Position numbers and translations under genes: made by a program | Origin: Dehalococcoidia bacterium | Lineage (GTDB): Bacteria > Chloroflexota > Dehalococcoidia > JACQUA01 | NCBI GenBank assembly: GCA_030689845.1 | Contig: JAUYHV010000194.1 | Span: forward strand, 1-27,254 | Reading direction: 5' to 3' | DNA: 27,254 bases | In this document: positions 7,160 to 14,897 of the stretch, piece after piece | How the letters are laid out: every line of letters begins with the position of its first letter | Numbering within the stretch: position 1 is the stretch's first letter | The notes under the pieces: generated by a model | Database searches by the model: none | Told to the model about the DNA's origin: nothing | Seen by the model: the letters and a program-made list of their open reading frames with translations, nothing else

Positions 7160-7175
7160 GTTAATGTCAATACCC

Positions 7176-7204
7176 TTGACGTATATTATTATCTAATATA
7201 TACT
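7176..7204 (+). promoter_or_regulatory. Promoter of the zinc-ribbon/DUF488 operon
   Basis: TTGACG at 7176-7181 and TATACT at 7199-7204 are 17 bases apart, 35 bases before the first gene. The -10 box lies inside a perfect palindrome, so access to it could be blocked by a bound repressor. Confidence 0.65.
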
Positions 7205-7222
7205 TATACAAGTATATATTAG
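7193..7222. promoter_or_regulatory. Perfect 30-bp palindrome, probable operator
   Basis: CTAATATATACTT (7193-7205) and AAGTATATATTAG (7210-7222) are exact inverted copies around ATAC. The palindrome covers the -10 box and predicted start point and ends 2 bases before the AAGGAGG ribosome binding site (7225-7231). It can act as a dimer binding site on DNA or as a hairpin in the mRNA leader. Confidence 0.75.
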
Positions 7223-7238
7223 CCAAGGAGGTACTGAC

Positions 7239-7583
7239 ATGGGAAGAGTCCCTATTACTGTGATGGGCTATAGATGTGAACGTTGTGGTCATGAATGGTT
7301 GCCTCGTTTTGAAGAAAAAGAACCCAAGGTATGTCCGAAATGCAAATCCCCTTATTGGAACAATCCGAAGAAACAAACCCCTATGACATATGAAGAATTT
7401 AGTGGCAAAATAAAAAAAGTATTAAAATCTTCTGGTCAACTGTTAACTTGGACCGAAGTGCGCACAACAGCCAAATTACCTCAGAAATGGCCAAATAACC
7501 AATGGGTTCATCGAATGGAGAAGGATATCAATCTTATACGAGAGAGAGATAGCAATAGTATAATCCGGTGGCAAATTAAATAA
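7239..7583 (+). CDS. Zinc-ribbon and winged-helix-like small protein
   Basis: This is a 114-residue protein. Residues 11-35 form a zinc ribbon with two CxxC pairs (about C13/C16 and C32/C35): YRCERCGHEW, then VCPKCKSPYW. Residues 51-114 look like a winged helix: a helix around YEEFSGKIKKVL, then a TWTEVRTTAKLP turn and a strand-like NLIRERDSNSIIRWQI. It probably binds DNA and could repress its own promoter at the adjacent palindrome; this is inference. AAGGAGG lies 7 bases before the ATG. It is first of three tightly spaced genes. I do not know a named family for it. Confidence 0.75.
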   Translation: MGRVPITVMGYRCERCGHEWLPRFEEKEPKVCPKCKSPYWNNPKKQTPMTYEEFSGKIKKVLKSSGQLLTWTEVRTTAKLPQKWPNNQWVHRMEKDINLIRERDSNSIIRWQIK

Positions 7584-7597
7584 TTAGGAGGTATTTC

Positions 7598-8122
7598 GTG
7601 ATAACTTCGGCTCTTAAACTACCAGAAAAAACCAAATCTGAGCAGCAACAGAGTAAACTTTTATGGAATTCAAAACATTGCGTATCAGAACCCGATTTCT
7701 TTACTATTGGTTATTCTGGTAAAAACATTGATCATTTTGTTAACTTAGTGAAGGAAATGTGCATAGCAACACTGGTAGACATCAGATTTTCACCAGTAAG
7801 CCGCTTTAAGCCGGAGTTTAGTAAAAATAATTTAAAAAAGTCTTTGGAAGCCGCTGGAATAACGTATGTACACCGACCTGACTGGGGGGTACCAAGGGAC
7901 ATTAGGGCATTTAGCATTGGGAAACAAACGCGGGAAGATATTTGGAATTGGTATGATTCCAATATACTCCCCAATGTAGTTAAGAGAAACCTAGACGAAT
8001 TTTTTAACTCTATGGAACACCCTATTGCTCTCATGTGTGTTGAACACGATCCAACTGAATGTCATCGGCATAGGGTATTTTTAGGGCTTGAAAGAATTGG
8101 ATTAACTGGGTGTGACTTATAA
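7598..8122 (+). CDS. DUF488 family protein
   Basis: This is a 174-residue protein of the DUF488 family. It shows the family landmarks FTIGYSGKNIDHFVNLV (about residues 35-51), LVDIRFSPVSRFKPEF (about 59-74) and CVEHDPTECHRHRV (about 147-160). The conserved arginines, cysteines and histidines look like an active site, but the reaction of the family is not established to my knowledge. An N-terminal extension of about 30 residues precedes the domain. The start is GTG with AGGAGG 6 bases upstream, and it follows the zinc-ribbon gene by 14 bases, so the two are surely one operon. Confidence 0.85.
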   Translation: MITSALKLPEKTKSEQQQSKLLWNSKHCVSEPDFFTIGYSGKNIDHFVNLVKEMCIATLVDIRFSPVSRFKPEFSKNNLKKSLEAAGITYVHRPDWGVPRDIRAFSIGKQTREDIWNWYDSNILPNVVKRNLDEFFNSMEHPIALMCVEHDPTECHRHRVFLGLERIGLTGCDL

Positions 8123-8137
8123 AAATGGAAATTCATA

Positions 8138-8920
8138 ATGGCCATTTATGAGCGGTGGTTACGAAAAAAAGTGCTCATCACAGCACGTACATATCCTGTT
8201 CCCTCTAGAAAATCCATAGAAGTCTCCTGTACAGCTGGGATTGCTGATGATGGTAACTGGATTCGTCTTTTTCCAGTACCGTATAGATTCTTAGCCCCAG
8301 ATAAACGTTTCACAAAATATCAATATATCGAAGCTGATGTTACCAAGTCTCAATCTGATAGCCGATTGGAAAGCTATAAAATAAACATAGATTCCATTAA
8401 GATTCTATCCCAACCTATCAAAACTATTGATAAATGGGGTGAACGGAAGGCAAAGATATTACCACTTGAGAGTCGCTCATTATGTTTCCTTCAAGCAGAA
8501 CGAGATAAAAACAAAGTGCCAACACTCGGGTTCTTTAAACCAAAGACGATTACAAGTTTAAAAATAGATCCCGCAACCAATAGTAGCTGGACTGCAGATG
8601 AACTTGCCAGCTTATTACAATATCCTCTGTTTGGCAATACTCCTCCAATGCAATTAGAAAAGTTACCTTACAATTTCAGTTATGAATTCTGTTGTGATGA
8701 GCCTAATTGTCCTACACACACCTTAATGTGTACAGATTGGGAAATTGGTGCATCTTATCGGGCATGGAGGGTTAAATACGGTAACCAATGGAGAACAAAA
8801 TTTGAAGATAGGTATGAGACCGATATGATACTCGCAAAAGATACCTATTTCTTTGTGGGGACTATCCACAATCATCCTGATGCATGGATAATTATTGGGT
8901 TATTCTATCCACCTAAATAG
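8138..8920 (+). CDS. Unrecognised 260-residue protein with Cys/His motif
   Basis: The protein matches no family I can name. The N-terminal third reads VLITARTYPVPS, then SCTAGIADDGNWIRLFPVPYRFL and FTKYQYIEADV, a beta-rich, small-domain-like pattern. Near residues 185-198 is a possible metal site, CCDEPNCPTHTLMC, followed by TDWEIG. The C terminus, FFVGTIHNHPDAWIIIGLFY, is hydrophobic but looks like buried strands rather than a membrane span. The gene starts 15 bases after the DUF488 gene, in the same operon, with a weak ribosome binding site. Partnership with a zinc-ribbon protein and DUF488 hints at nucleic-acid processing or defence, but nothing in the sequence proves it. Confidence 0.7.
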   Translation: MAIYERWLRKKVLITARTYPVPSRKSIEVSCTAGIADDGNWIRLFPVPYRFLAPDKRFTKYQYIEADVTKSQSDSRLESYKINIDSIKILSQPIKTIDKWGERKAKILPLESRSLCFLQAERDKNKVPTLGFFKPKTITSLKIDPATNSSWTADELASLLQYPLFGNTPPMQLEKLPYNFSYEFCCDEPNCPTHTLMCTDWEIGASYRAWRVKYGNQWRTKFEDRYETDMILAKDTYFFVGTIHNHPDAWIIIGLFYPPK

Positions 8921-8945
8921 GCAATGGTTTAACCAGCTCTGTTCA

Positions 8946-8972
8946 CTGTAAGCATTTCGCAACAAGCTAAAT
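8946..8972 (+). repeat. Imperfect direct repeat, right copy
   Basis: CTGTAAGC, TTTCGCA (8955-8961) and AAGCTAAAT repeat the blocks seen at 5966-6007. The copy follows the 3' end of the three-gene operon. See the left copy for the comparison. Confidence 0.4.
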
Positions 8973-9059
8973 ACTTACTTCCCTGAAATATTGGGGCATG
9001 AATAGACGATAGTGGTGGAATATTTCGAAACGTGTTAGAGGTGTGACCCGGCTATTTGC

Positions 9060-9461
9060 TTATGGCCGAGGGGAGTTTTTTACGAAGTCGACAATATCCC
9101 TTGTGGAGGAACCAGGACCGAAAACTCTCTTTACCCCTACCTTATCTAAAGCTGCTATATCTTCCTCGGGGATAATGCCACCAACTATTAAAATGATTTC
9201 TTCCATATGGTTTTTTTTCAGTTCATCCACTATGGCTGAACACAGTTCGATATGGGCTCCGGAAAGAATGCTCAAACCAATAAAGTCCACGTCTTCCTGG
9301 AGGGCTGTTTCAACTATCATCCGGGGCGTCTGCCGGATACCAGTATAAATAACTTCCATGCCGGCATCACGTAAAGCCCTGGCGACAACCTTTGCCCCCC
9401 GGTCATGTCCATCCAGCCCGGGCTTGGCTACCAGGATGCGAATCTTTTTTTGAGATATCAT
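9060..9461 (-). CDS. Methylmalonyl-CoA mutase, cobalamin-binding small subunit
   Basis: This is a 133-residue stand-alone B12-binding domain. It carries KPGLDGHDRGAK (DxHxxG at about residues 17-22, H19 being the lower cobalt ligand), GLSILSGAH with the conserved serine, and VGGIIP. Such a chain pairs with a separate catalytic subunit to convert methylmalonyl-CoA and succinyl-CoA into each other, as in archaea and many anaerobes. It follows the epimerase gene by 51 bases on the same strand. The catalytic subunit gene is not in the window. Its 3' end marks the border of the AT-rich stretch. It could also serve a related acyl-CoA mutase. Confidence 0.9.
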   Translation of the reverse strand: MISQKKIRILVAKPGLDGHDRGAKVVARALRDAGMEVIYTGIRQTPRMIVETALQEDVDFIGLSILSGAHIELCSAIVDELKKNHMEEIILIVGGIIPEEDIAALDKVGVKRVFGPGSSTRDIVDFVKNSPRP

Positions 9462-9512
9462 AATTAATTGCCCCCGATAATTGGGAAACCTGAAATTGGA
9501 TAACCTAACTGT

Positions 9513-9911
9513 TCAGTCTTCCTGAGACAGTTCGATTAATACGCCTCTTGTAGACTTGGGATGCAGGAAGCCGATTAGTCCGGTGGTGCCTTTTCGGGCT
9601 TTTTTGTCTATCAACTGCACTCCCTTAGCCGCAATGCTGTTCAGGGCATCGTCGACATTATCAACTTCAAATGAAACGTGGTGGATACCCTCTCCCCTTG
9701 TCTCAATAAATTTTGCCACTCCGCCTGCGGGGTCAATGGGCTCAATCAGTTCTATGTGGGAATTGCCAACGGGGATAACGGCAGATTTTACTCCCTGGTC
9801 GGCTACGGTTACTACCGGGACTTTTTTAAAACCGAAAGCATTCGAGTACTGTTCCATCGCCTCGTCAATATTCTTCACAGCAATGGCTACGTGAGCGATT
9901 CCTTTTATCAT
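9513..9911 (-). CDS. mce: Methylmalonyl-CoA epimerase
   Basis: This is a 132-residue protein of the vicinal oxygen chelate fold. It interconverts the R and S forms of methylmalonyl-CoA in propionate metabolism. HVAIAVKNIDEA at the start, HIELIEPID in the middle, GIHHVSFEVDN and the final VLIELSQ supply the expected metal ligands (about H7, E54, H78, E127). AAGGAG lies 6 bases before the ATG. It is the first gene of a pair with the B12-binding subunit, and it is divergent from the radical SAM gene. Confidence 0.92.
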   Translation of the reverse strand: MIKGIAHVAIAVKNIDEAMEQYSNAFGFKKVPVVTVADQGVKSAVIPVGNSHIELIEPIDPAGGVAKFIETRGEGIHHVSFEVDNVDDALNSIAAKGVQLIDKKARKGTTGLIGFLHPKSTRGVLIELSQED

Positions 9912-10106
9912 GGTGTCTCCTTTCCGATTTCAAATATCCTTTCCAGGTTTGGTTGTCTAATTATAAATAAAAATGTCGTCGACTGCATCTTGTGAGGCTG
10001 TTGTGCGGGTATTCCGGCAACTGGTTGGGTATGAACATTCCTGTAGCCGCCGGTGCTTTCTGGACATTTGCGTTAGGATTACTTGATGTCTATAATTGGA
10101 GACCAA

Positions 10107-12014
10107 ATGCGTATTACCGGACAACAGCTTGATAATATCCTCTCCGGGGTCAACAGACCGGCCCGCTACACGGGGGGGGAGTGGAACAGTATAGTCAAGG
10201 ATTGGGACCATACTCCACTCCGGGTTGTCCTGGTCTACCCGGACCTTTACGAGATTGGAGCCTCAAACCTGGCTATTCCAATCCTTTACCAAATAATAAA
10301 CTCCCATCCTGATGCCCTTGCCGAAAGGGCCTATTGTCCTTGGCCTGACATGGCCGCATCTTTAAGGAGTTCCGGCATCCCCCTTTACAGCCTCGAGTCC
10401 AAACACTCTCTGTCCGATTTTGACATAATAGGGTTTTCCCTGGGATATGAACTAACTTACACAAACGTCCTGGAAATGCTGGCGTTGTCAGGGGTGCCCG
10501 TTTTTGCAAAAGACAGGAACGATATGCATCCTTTCATCATCGGCGGCGGGACATGCTGTCTTAATCCAGAACCTGTTGCCGATTTTTTTGATATTCTGGT
10601 GGTGGGAGAGGGAGAAGAAGTCATCGTAGAACTGCTGGATTTACTCCGGGAATGGAAGGGTCGTGATAAAAGCAAGTCAGCCTCCGTTAAGACTTCAAAA
10701 AAGGACAGGCGCCAAAACTTTTTGGAAATGGCCGCAAAAATTGAAGGTATCTATGTGCCATCTTTTTATGAAGCTGAGTACCATGAGAACGGAATGTTAA
10801 AAGGGGTATTTCCCAGGGTAACCGGGGCGAAAACGGTAATTAAACGCCGCATTGTCGATGTTTTGCCCCCTCCCGTCGTGTGCCCTGTGGTCCCCTATAT
10901 TGAGGTGGTGCAGGACAGAGCAGCAATAGAGATTCAGCGGGGGTGCACAAGGGGTTGCCGTTTTTGCCAGGCAGGCACAATATACCGTCCCCTGAGGGAA
11001 AGACCGCCCGGGGAGATAATAAAAGCCGCCGGGGAACTGATCCGCAATACCGGGTACCGTGAACTATCCCTGTTATCTTTGAGCACCACGGACTATAAAG
11101 GCATCGATGTCCTGGTTAAAGACCTAATCGATAATTACAGGCAGGAAAAACTGGACATTTCTTTGCCCAGTTTGCGCATAGACAGCTTTTCCCTGGAGTT
11201 GATGGAGGCCCTGTCACGGAGGAAGAAAATGCCATTAACCTTTGCTCCCGAAGCCGGAACCGAAAGATTGCGGTGCGTAATAAACAAAGCAATCAATGAT
11301 GAGACCATCATGGAAACCGCTCAGGGAGCATTTAACCGTGGCTGGAACAATCTCAAAACATATTTCATGGTAGGGCTGCCGACGGAAACGCAGGAAGACC
11401 TGGAAGGTATTATCGACCTGGTAAAAAGATTAAGGGGACTGCCGTTCAAGTCGGGTAGCAGCCATCCCCAGATAAAAGCGAGTTTATCATCCTTTGTTCC
11501 CAAAGCCCACACGTCTTTACAGTGGTTTTCCCAGAACTCCCTTGAAGAAATTCTCGGGAAATACGAGTTTCTTAAACGGGGCCTGCGGAAAACCGGGGCA
11601 CAATTATCCTGGAACTCCCCGCAGTCCAGCCGGCTGGAAGCGGTTTTTTCCCGGGGTGACCGGAGGCTCGGGGAAGTAATATATAAAGGTTGGCAGGCAG
11701 GCTGCAAATTCGATGCCTGGAGCGAGCACTTCGATTATGATAAGTGGTTGAAAGTTTTTGAAGAATGCGGTATGACCATGGACTTTTACGCAAACAGGGA
11801 GAGAGAACCGGCCGAAATCTTTCCCTGGAACCACATCAATACGGGAGTCAGTTTAAATTTCCTGAAAAGGGAATACAAATGCACCCTGAAAGGGGTTGAG
11901 ACGTTGGACTGCCGCTATGGGCGTTGCCATGCATGCGGCCTGGAAAAGTGGTCCCGGCAGTGCAGGGAAAAATTAAAGGAAACGTCTGCCGCGGCAGGTA
12001 CATCGGGGCAGTGA
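10107..12014 (+). CDS. TIGR03960-type radical SAM protein with B12-binding-like domain
   Basis: This protein of about 635 residues has a B12-binding-like N-terminal region (VVLVYPDLYEIGASNLAI, then DIIGFSLGYELTYTN and VVGEGEE). It then has a radical SAM domain with CTRGCRFCQAG (C280, C284, C287) and a Cys-rich tail, DCRYGRCHACG. These match the family TIGR03960, whose reaction is, as far as I know, undefined. ATG at 10107 is preferred because GGAG lies 5 bases upstream; an in-frame TTG/ATG at 10083-10088 is possible. In many genomes the family neighbours or is fused to a DUF2344 (TIGR03936) protein near ribosomal genes; here no such partner is seen. Confidence 0.88.
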   Translation: MRITGQQLDNILSGVNRPARYTGGEWNSIVKDWDHTPLRVVLVYPDLYEIGASNLAIPILYQIINSHPDALAERAYCPWPDMAASLRSSGIPLYSLESKHSLSDFDIIGFSLGYELTYTNVLEMLALSGVPVFAKDRNDMHPFIIGGGTCCLNPEPVADFFDILVVGEGEEVIVELLDLLREWKGRDKSKSASVKTSKKDRRQNFLEMAAKIEGIYVPSFYEAEYHENGMLKGVFPRVTGAKTVIKRRIVDVLPPPVVCPVVPYIEVVQDRAAIEIQRGCTRGCRFCQAGTIYRPLRERPPGEIIKAAGELIRNTGYRELSLLSLSTTDYKGIDVLVKDLIDNYRQEKLDISLPSLRIDSFSLELMEALSRRKKMPLTFAPEAGTERLRCVINKAINDETIMETAQGAFNRGWNNLKTYFMVGLPTETQEDLEGIIDLVKRLRGLPFKSGSSHPQIKASLSSFVPKAHTSLQWFSQNSLEEILGKYEFLKRGLRKTGAQLSWNSPQSSRLEAVFSRGDRRLGEVIYKGWQAGCKFDAWSEHFDYDKWLKVFEECGMTMDFYANREREPAEIFPWNHINTGVSLNFLKREYKCTLKGVETLDCRYGRCHACGLEKWSRQCREKLKETSAAAGTSGQ

Positions 12015-12031
12015 TATATTTGACCGCAGGT

Positions 12032-12102
12032 ATTACCCGCCCTTGATATTCGGGCGCTGATTTCCTGTTGCAAAGGCTATCCTCCGGGTAATTTAAATAT
12101 TA
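12032..12102 (+). terminator. Possible bidirectional terminator region
   Basis: An 8-bp inverted repeat ATTACCCG (12032-12039) / CGGGTAAT (12085-12092) encloses a second small hairpin CGCCC / GGGCG (12038-12056) and is followed by TTAAATATTA. It lies between the convergent radical SAM and sbcC genes, where transcription from both sides must stop. There is no long T-run, so the call is weak. Confidence 0.35.
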
Positions 12103-12147
12103 CAAGCCAACCTCATGTAAGAATGATATTAAGAAACCTCTGGTTAC

Positions 12148-14715
12148 TTAATTTATGCTAAAGGTTGAGCCATCGGCGGTTTTTACCACTTCTATGCGGA
12201 CGGGGAATGCCTCTTTTACTTCTTCTATGTGGGTGATGACAATGATTTTTTCAAAATCTTCCTGTATTGCGTCTATTATCTGCACCAGCCTGTCCCGTCC
12301 CTCCCTGTCCTGGGTGCCGAATCCCTCGTCTATGATTAAGGTTGGCATAGGAGCGCCGGCCCTGCGGGCCAGGAGCCTGGAAAGAGCTAGTCGGAGGGCA
12401 AAATTGATTCTAAACGCCTCCCCGCCGCTGAAGAGAGCGTAGTCCCGGGTGCCCAGTTCATCGGAAATTTTAATGTCGAGGGTCTCATCGGAACCGGCGC
12501 TGCCTTTCTTAGCTCTCTGGGTTTCTATTTTCAGGTTTAACCGGTTCTCGGTTAAACGGCCCAGCAAAAGGTTGGCCTCGTCTTCAATCTCTGGTATTGC
12601 CGTCTCGATCAGCATCGCCTGGATGCCCTTTTTCCCGAAGCAACGGGTAAGGTCATCGAAGATTTTCTCCTCCTCAATAAGGAGCTTCAGGTCTGCCACT
12701 TCCTTCCTTTTCTCCTTTTGCAACTGCTCCAGGTAGCTTATTTTCCCCCTCGTGTCCCCGGACTCATTTCTCAGCTTCTCCCTGATTATCGCCAGCTTTG
12801 AAGATTCCTCGCGGTTTTCCTGCCATTTACGGTTAATCAGGGGCAGTTCGTCCAGTTCTTTTGCCATGAGGGCATAGGACCTGGACTTTTCTTCTTCAAG
12901 CGCCTTTTTCCCTTCCCACAGGGTCTCGGCATCGGCAAGACGGGCTTTTACCATGGCTACCCTGGATTTTGCTTCATCAAGGGCTTTCTTTTCATCTATG
13001 TATTTTGTATATTCGCCCACCCCATCCTTCGACTGCTGGTGCATCCCTGGGTCGTATCCCAGTTCCCTGTACTTTTGGGACAGCCCCTCCAGAGCCTCTC
13101 TTTCCCCGAGGGCAAAGTCGCCTGTTTCCAGGACTTGCTCCAGTTGGGCCAGTCTTTTCATTAAAACCTGTAGTTCCTGCCGGGCTTCTTCTGCCCTGTG
13201 GACCCGGCCGTTGACCACGCCGAGTTCCTTTTGCTTTGCCGATAAGTCATTCTTGAAGTTCTGCTCTCCTGAAACTATTTCATTCCTGAGCACCTGAACA
13301 ACTTTCCTTTTTGTTTGTATCTCTTCCTGGTTGGCGCGGAAAGACGCAGCTTTTTCCTGAATATGCTGCCGGTAATGGTCGTCCAGGCGGTGTTTCCCGT
13401 CAACTCCCAGTTCGGTCTCGCACAGCGGGCAGCGGGCCGTTTCCTGCCGGAGCATTTCCAGCTTTTCTTTCATTCCTTTTATTTCAGCTTCAATGGAAGA
13501 GTTTTCTACGGACAAACTTTTTAAGTCCGCATCTATTTCCATTGCCTGCTGTTTTTTTATATTCAGGTCGCCTTCCAGCCCGCTGAAGGCATCTATGGTG
13601 GCCTGGATGCTTTGAGCAGACTCTTTCCACCGGGGTAGTTCTTTAACCAGGTTTTCCAGTTCTTTGCCCCGCTGCTCTATGTTGGTTTTCTCACCTATAA
13701 GTTTGCCTTTCTGTTCATCTACCTGCCTCTGCACCTCGTTTAATTTTTTGGTGATATCGACGCTATATTGAAGCTTTTCATTCCACCTTTCATTTTCCCG
13801 GCTGAATTGTTGGAACTTGGCGAAACCATCTTCCACCTCCCGTTCCCGGGACAGTGCGTTCTCATATTTTTTCAGGGTTGCGCTGTGTGCCTCTATTCGC
13901 TGTGTCAGGCCGTCTATTTCCTGGTGCAGCGCTTCGATAGTCCTGTCAACTTCTTCAGCCTGGCCCTTTTTAGTTTCCAGTTCGCCTTTTTGTTTCCCGA
14001 TAAGCGAGAGTTGGACTTCAATCAATTCTGATTTTTCAGCCAGTTCTTTTAGCTGAGCCTCAAAGTTTTGCCATTCCAGCCGGTAGGTCTCCAGGGACTG
14101 GAGTTTTTCCTCCTTGCGACCTATCTCAGCTTCCAGGTTTCTTCTGCTTAATTGTTTATCGCGGCGCATTTCCCTGGTCTTATCCTCCAGCCTGTCGTAT
14201 ATGGAAAGCCCCAGGATGTTGGAAAGAACCTCTTTCCTCTCTCCCGGCCTTTTCTGGGTGAATTCATCGGCTTTTCCCTGGACAAGGTAGGCGCTGTTAA
14301 TAAACGTATCGTAGTCCATGCGGAGGATATCCCTGATTTTTGTTTCGGTCTGACCGATGGCCCCGCTGCCCAGAGAAGCGTAACCGTCCTTAGCTTTTAT
14401 GAGGAAGTCCAGGGTGCTGTGCCCGCTGCGGTTGACCCGGGACCTGGTATGTTTCCTTATCACCCTGTAGGGCTGGACGTCTACGATAAAATCAAATTCC
14501 ACCTCCATGTCACTCCGCCCGGCATGCACCAGTTCGTCCACGGTTCTTCCCCGGGCTTTGCCCCAGAGAGCCCAGGTCATGGCATCCAGCAGGGCCGATT
14601 TGCCGTTGCCGTTATCGCCGCAAAGGCAGACCAGGCGGATACCCTCGAAGGAAAGGGGCGGTACGTTTTCACCGTAGCACATAAAATTGCGCAACCGGAG
14701 GTTTAATGGAATCAT
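12148..14715 (-). CDS. sbcC: SbcC/Rad50-like DNA repair ATPase
   Basis: This is an 855-residue SMC-type ATPase. Walker A is GDNGNGKS at about residues 33-40. Long heptad-rich coiled coils run from about 170 to 720, broken near 427 by the zinc-hook CPLC. The ABC signature LFSGGEAFR lies near 758 and Walker B with LIIDEGFG near 790. Rad50-type proteins tether DNA ends and, with the nuclease SbcD/Mre11, open hairpins and trim ends. No sbcD lies beside it; the next gene upstream on this strand encodes a metallo-beta-lactamase nuclease. No ribosome binding site is visible before the ATG, and a promoter match ends only about 10 bases from it, so the mRNA may be leaderless. Confidence 0.9.
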   Translation of the reverse strand: MIPLNLRLRNFMCYGENVPPLSFEGIRLVCLCGDNGNGKSALLDAMTWALWGKARGRTVDELVHAGRSDMEVEFDFIVDVQPYRVIRKHTRSRVNRSGHSTLDFLIKAKDGYASLGSGAIGQTETKIRDILRMDYDTFINSAYLVQGKADEFTQKRPGERKEVLSNILGLSIYDRLEDKTREMRRDKQLSRRNLEAEIGRKEEKLQSLETYRLEWQNFEAQLKELAEKSELIEVQLSLIGKQKGELETKKGQAEEVDRTIEALHQEIDGLTQRIEAHSATLKKYENALSREREVEDGFAKFQQFSRENERWNEKLQYSVDITKKLNEVQRQVDEQKGKLIGEKTNIEQRGKELENLVKELPRWKESAQSIQATIDAFSGLEGDLNIKKQQAMEIDADLKSLSVENSSIEAEIKGMKEKLEMLRQETARCPLCETELGVDGKHRLDDHYRQHIQEKAASFRANQEEIQTKRKVVQVLRNEIVSGEQNFKNDLSAKQKELGVVNGRVHRAEEARQELQVLMKRLAQLEQVLETGDFALGEREALEGLSQKYRELGYDPGMHQQSKDGVGEYTKYIDEKKALDEAKSRVAMVKARLADAETLWEGKKALEEEKSRSYALMAKELDELPLINRKWQENREESSKLAIIREKLRNESGDTRGKISYLEQLQKEKRKEVADLKLLIEEEKIFDDLTRCFGKKGIQAMLIETAIPEIEDEANLLLGRLTENRLNLKIETQRAKKGSAGSDETLDIKISDELGTRDYALFSGGEAFRINFALRLALSRLLARRAGAPMPTLIIDEGFGTQDREGRDRLVQIIDAIQEDFEKIIVITHIEEVKEAFPVRIEVVKTADGSTFSIN

Positions 14716-14725
14716 TTCGTAAACA

Positions 14726-14754
14726 AAAATAAAATATTAAAAATCAAATGTCAA
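14726..14754 (-). promoter_or_regulatory. Promoter of sbcC
   Basis: On the minus strand, TTGACA (plus 14749-14754) and TATTTT (plus 14726-14731) are separated by 17 bases. The predicted start point is about 4 bases before the sbcC ATG. Confidence 0.45.
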
Positions 14755-14897
14755 AACGGCGGGCAAAAGAGTAATCCAACAGCCAGCAGGCTGAAGTCAG
14801 ACATTAACATAATGGTTGACAGGCTTCTTTCTGCTTTCGAATATAGAGTTATCCAGATTGTCTTTCATGTCATTTTATTTTACAAGTCAAATTGGAA

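Larger units (their letters stand above)
6017..7170 (-). mobile_element. IS5-like insertion sequence with one transposase gene
   Basis: The element is about 1.15 kb. Its proposed ends are the 8-bp inverted repeat TTGACATT (6017-6024) / AATGTCAA (7163-7170). The trinucleotide TAC lies directly outside both ends (6014-6016 and 7171-7173), as a 3-bp target duplication would. The single gene spans most of the element. The inverted repeats are short, so the exact ends are uncertain; an AT-rich palindrome and a hairpin fill the right end. The intact transposase and apparent target duplication suggest a fairly recent insertion. Confidence 0.6.

Noticed and set aside
10068..10096. TTGCGT-17-TATAAT as promoter of the radical SAM gene
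   Set aside because: It would start transcription at about 10103, after the Shine-Dalgarno sequence of the preferred start at 10107, so the two calls conflict.
14152..14706. 184-codon plus-strand frame opposite sbcC
   Set aside because: It is an antisense shadow of the conserved ATPase N terminus, with no recognisable domain.
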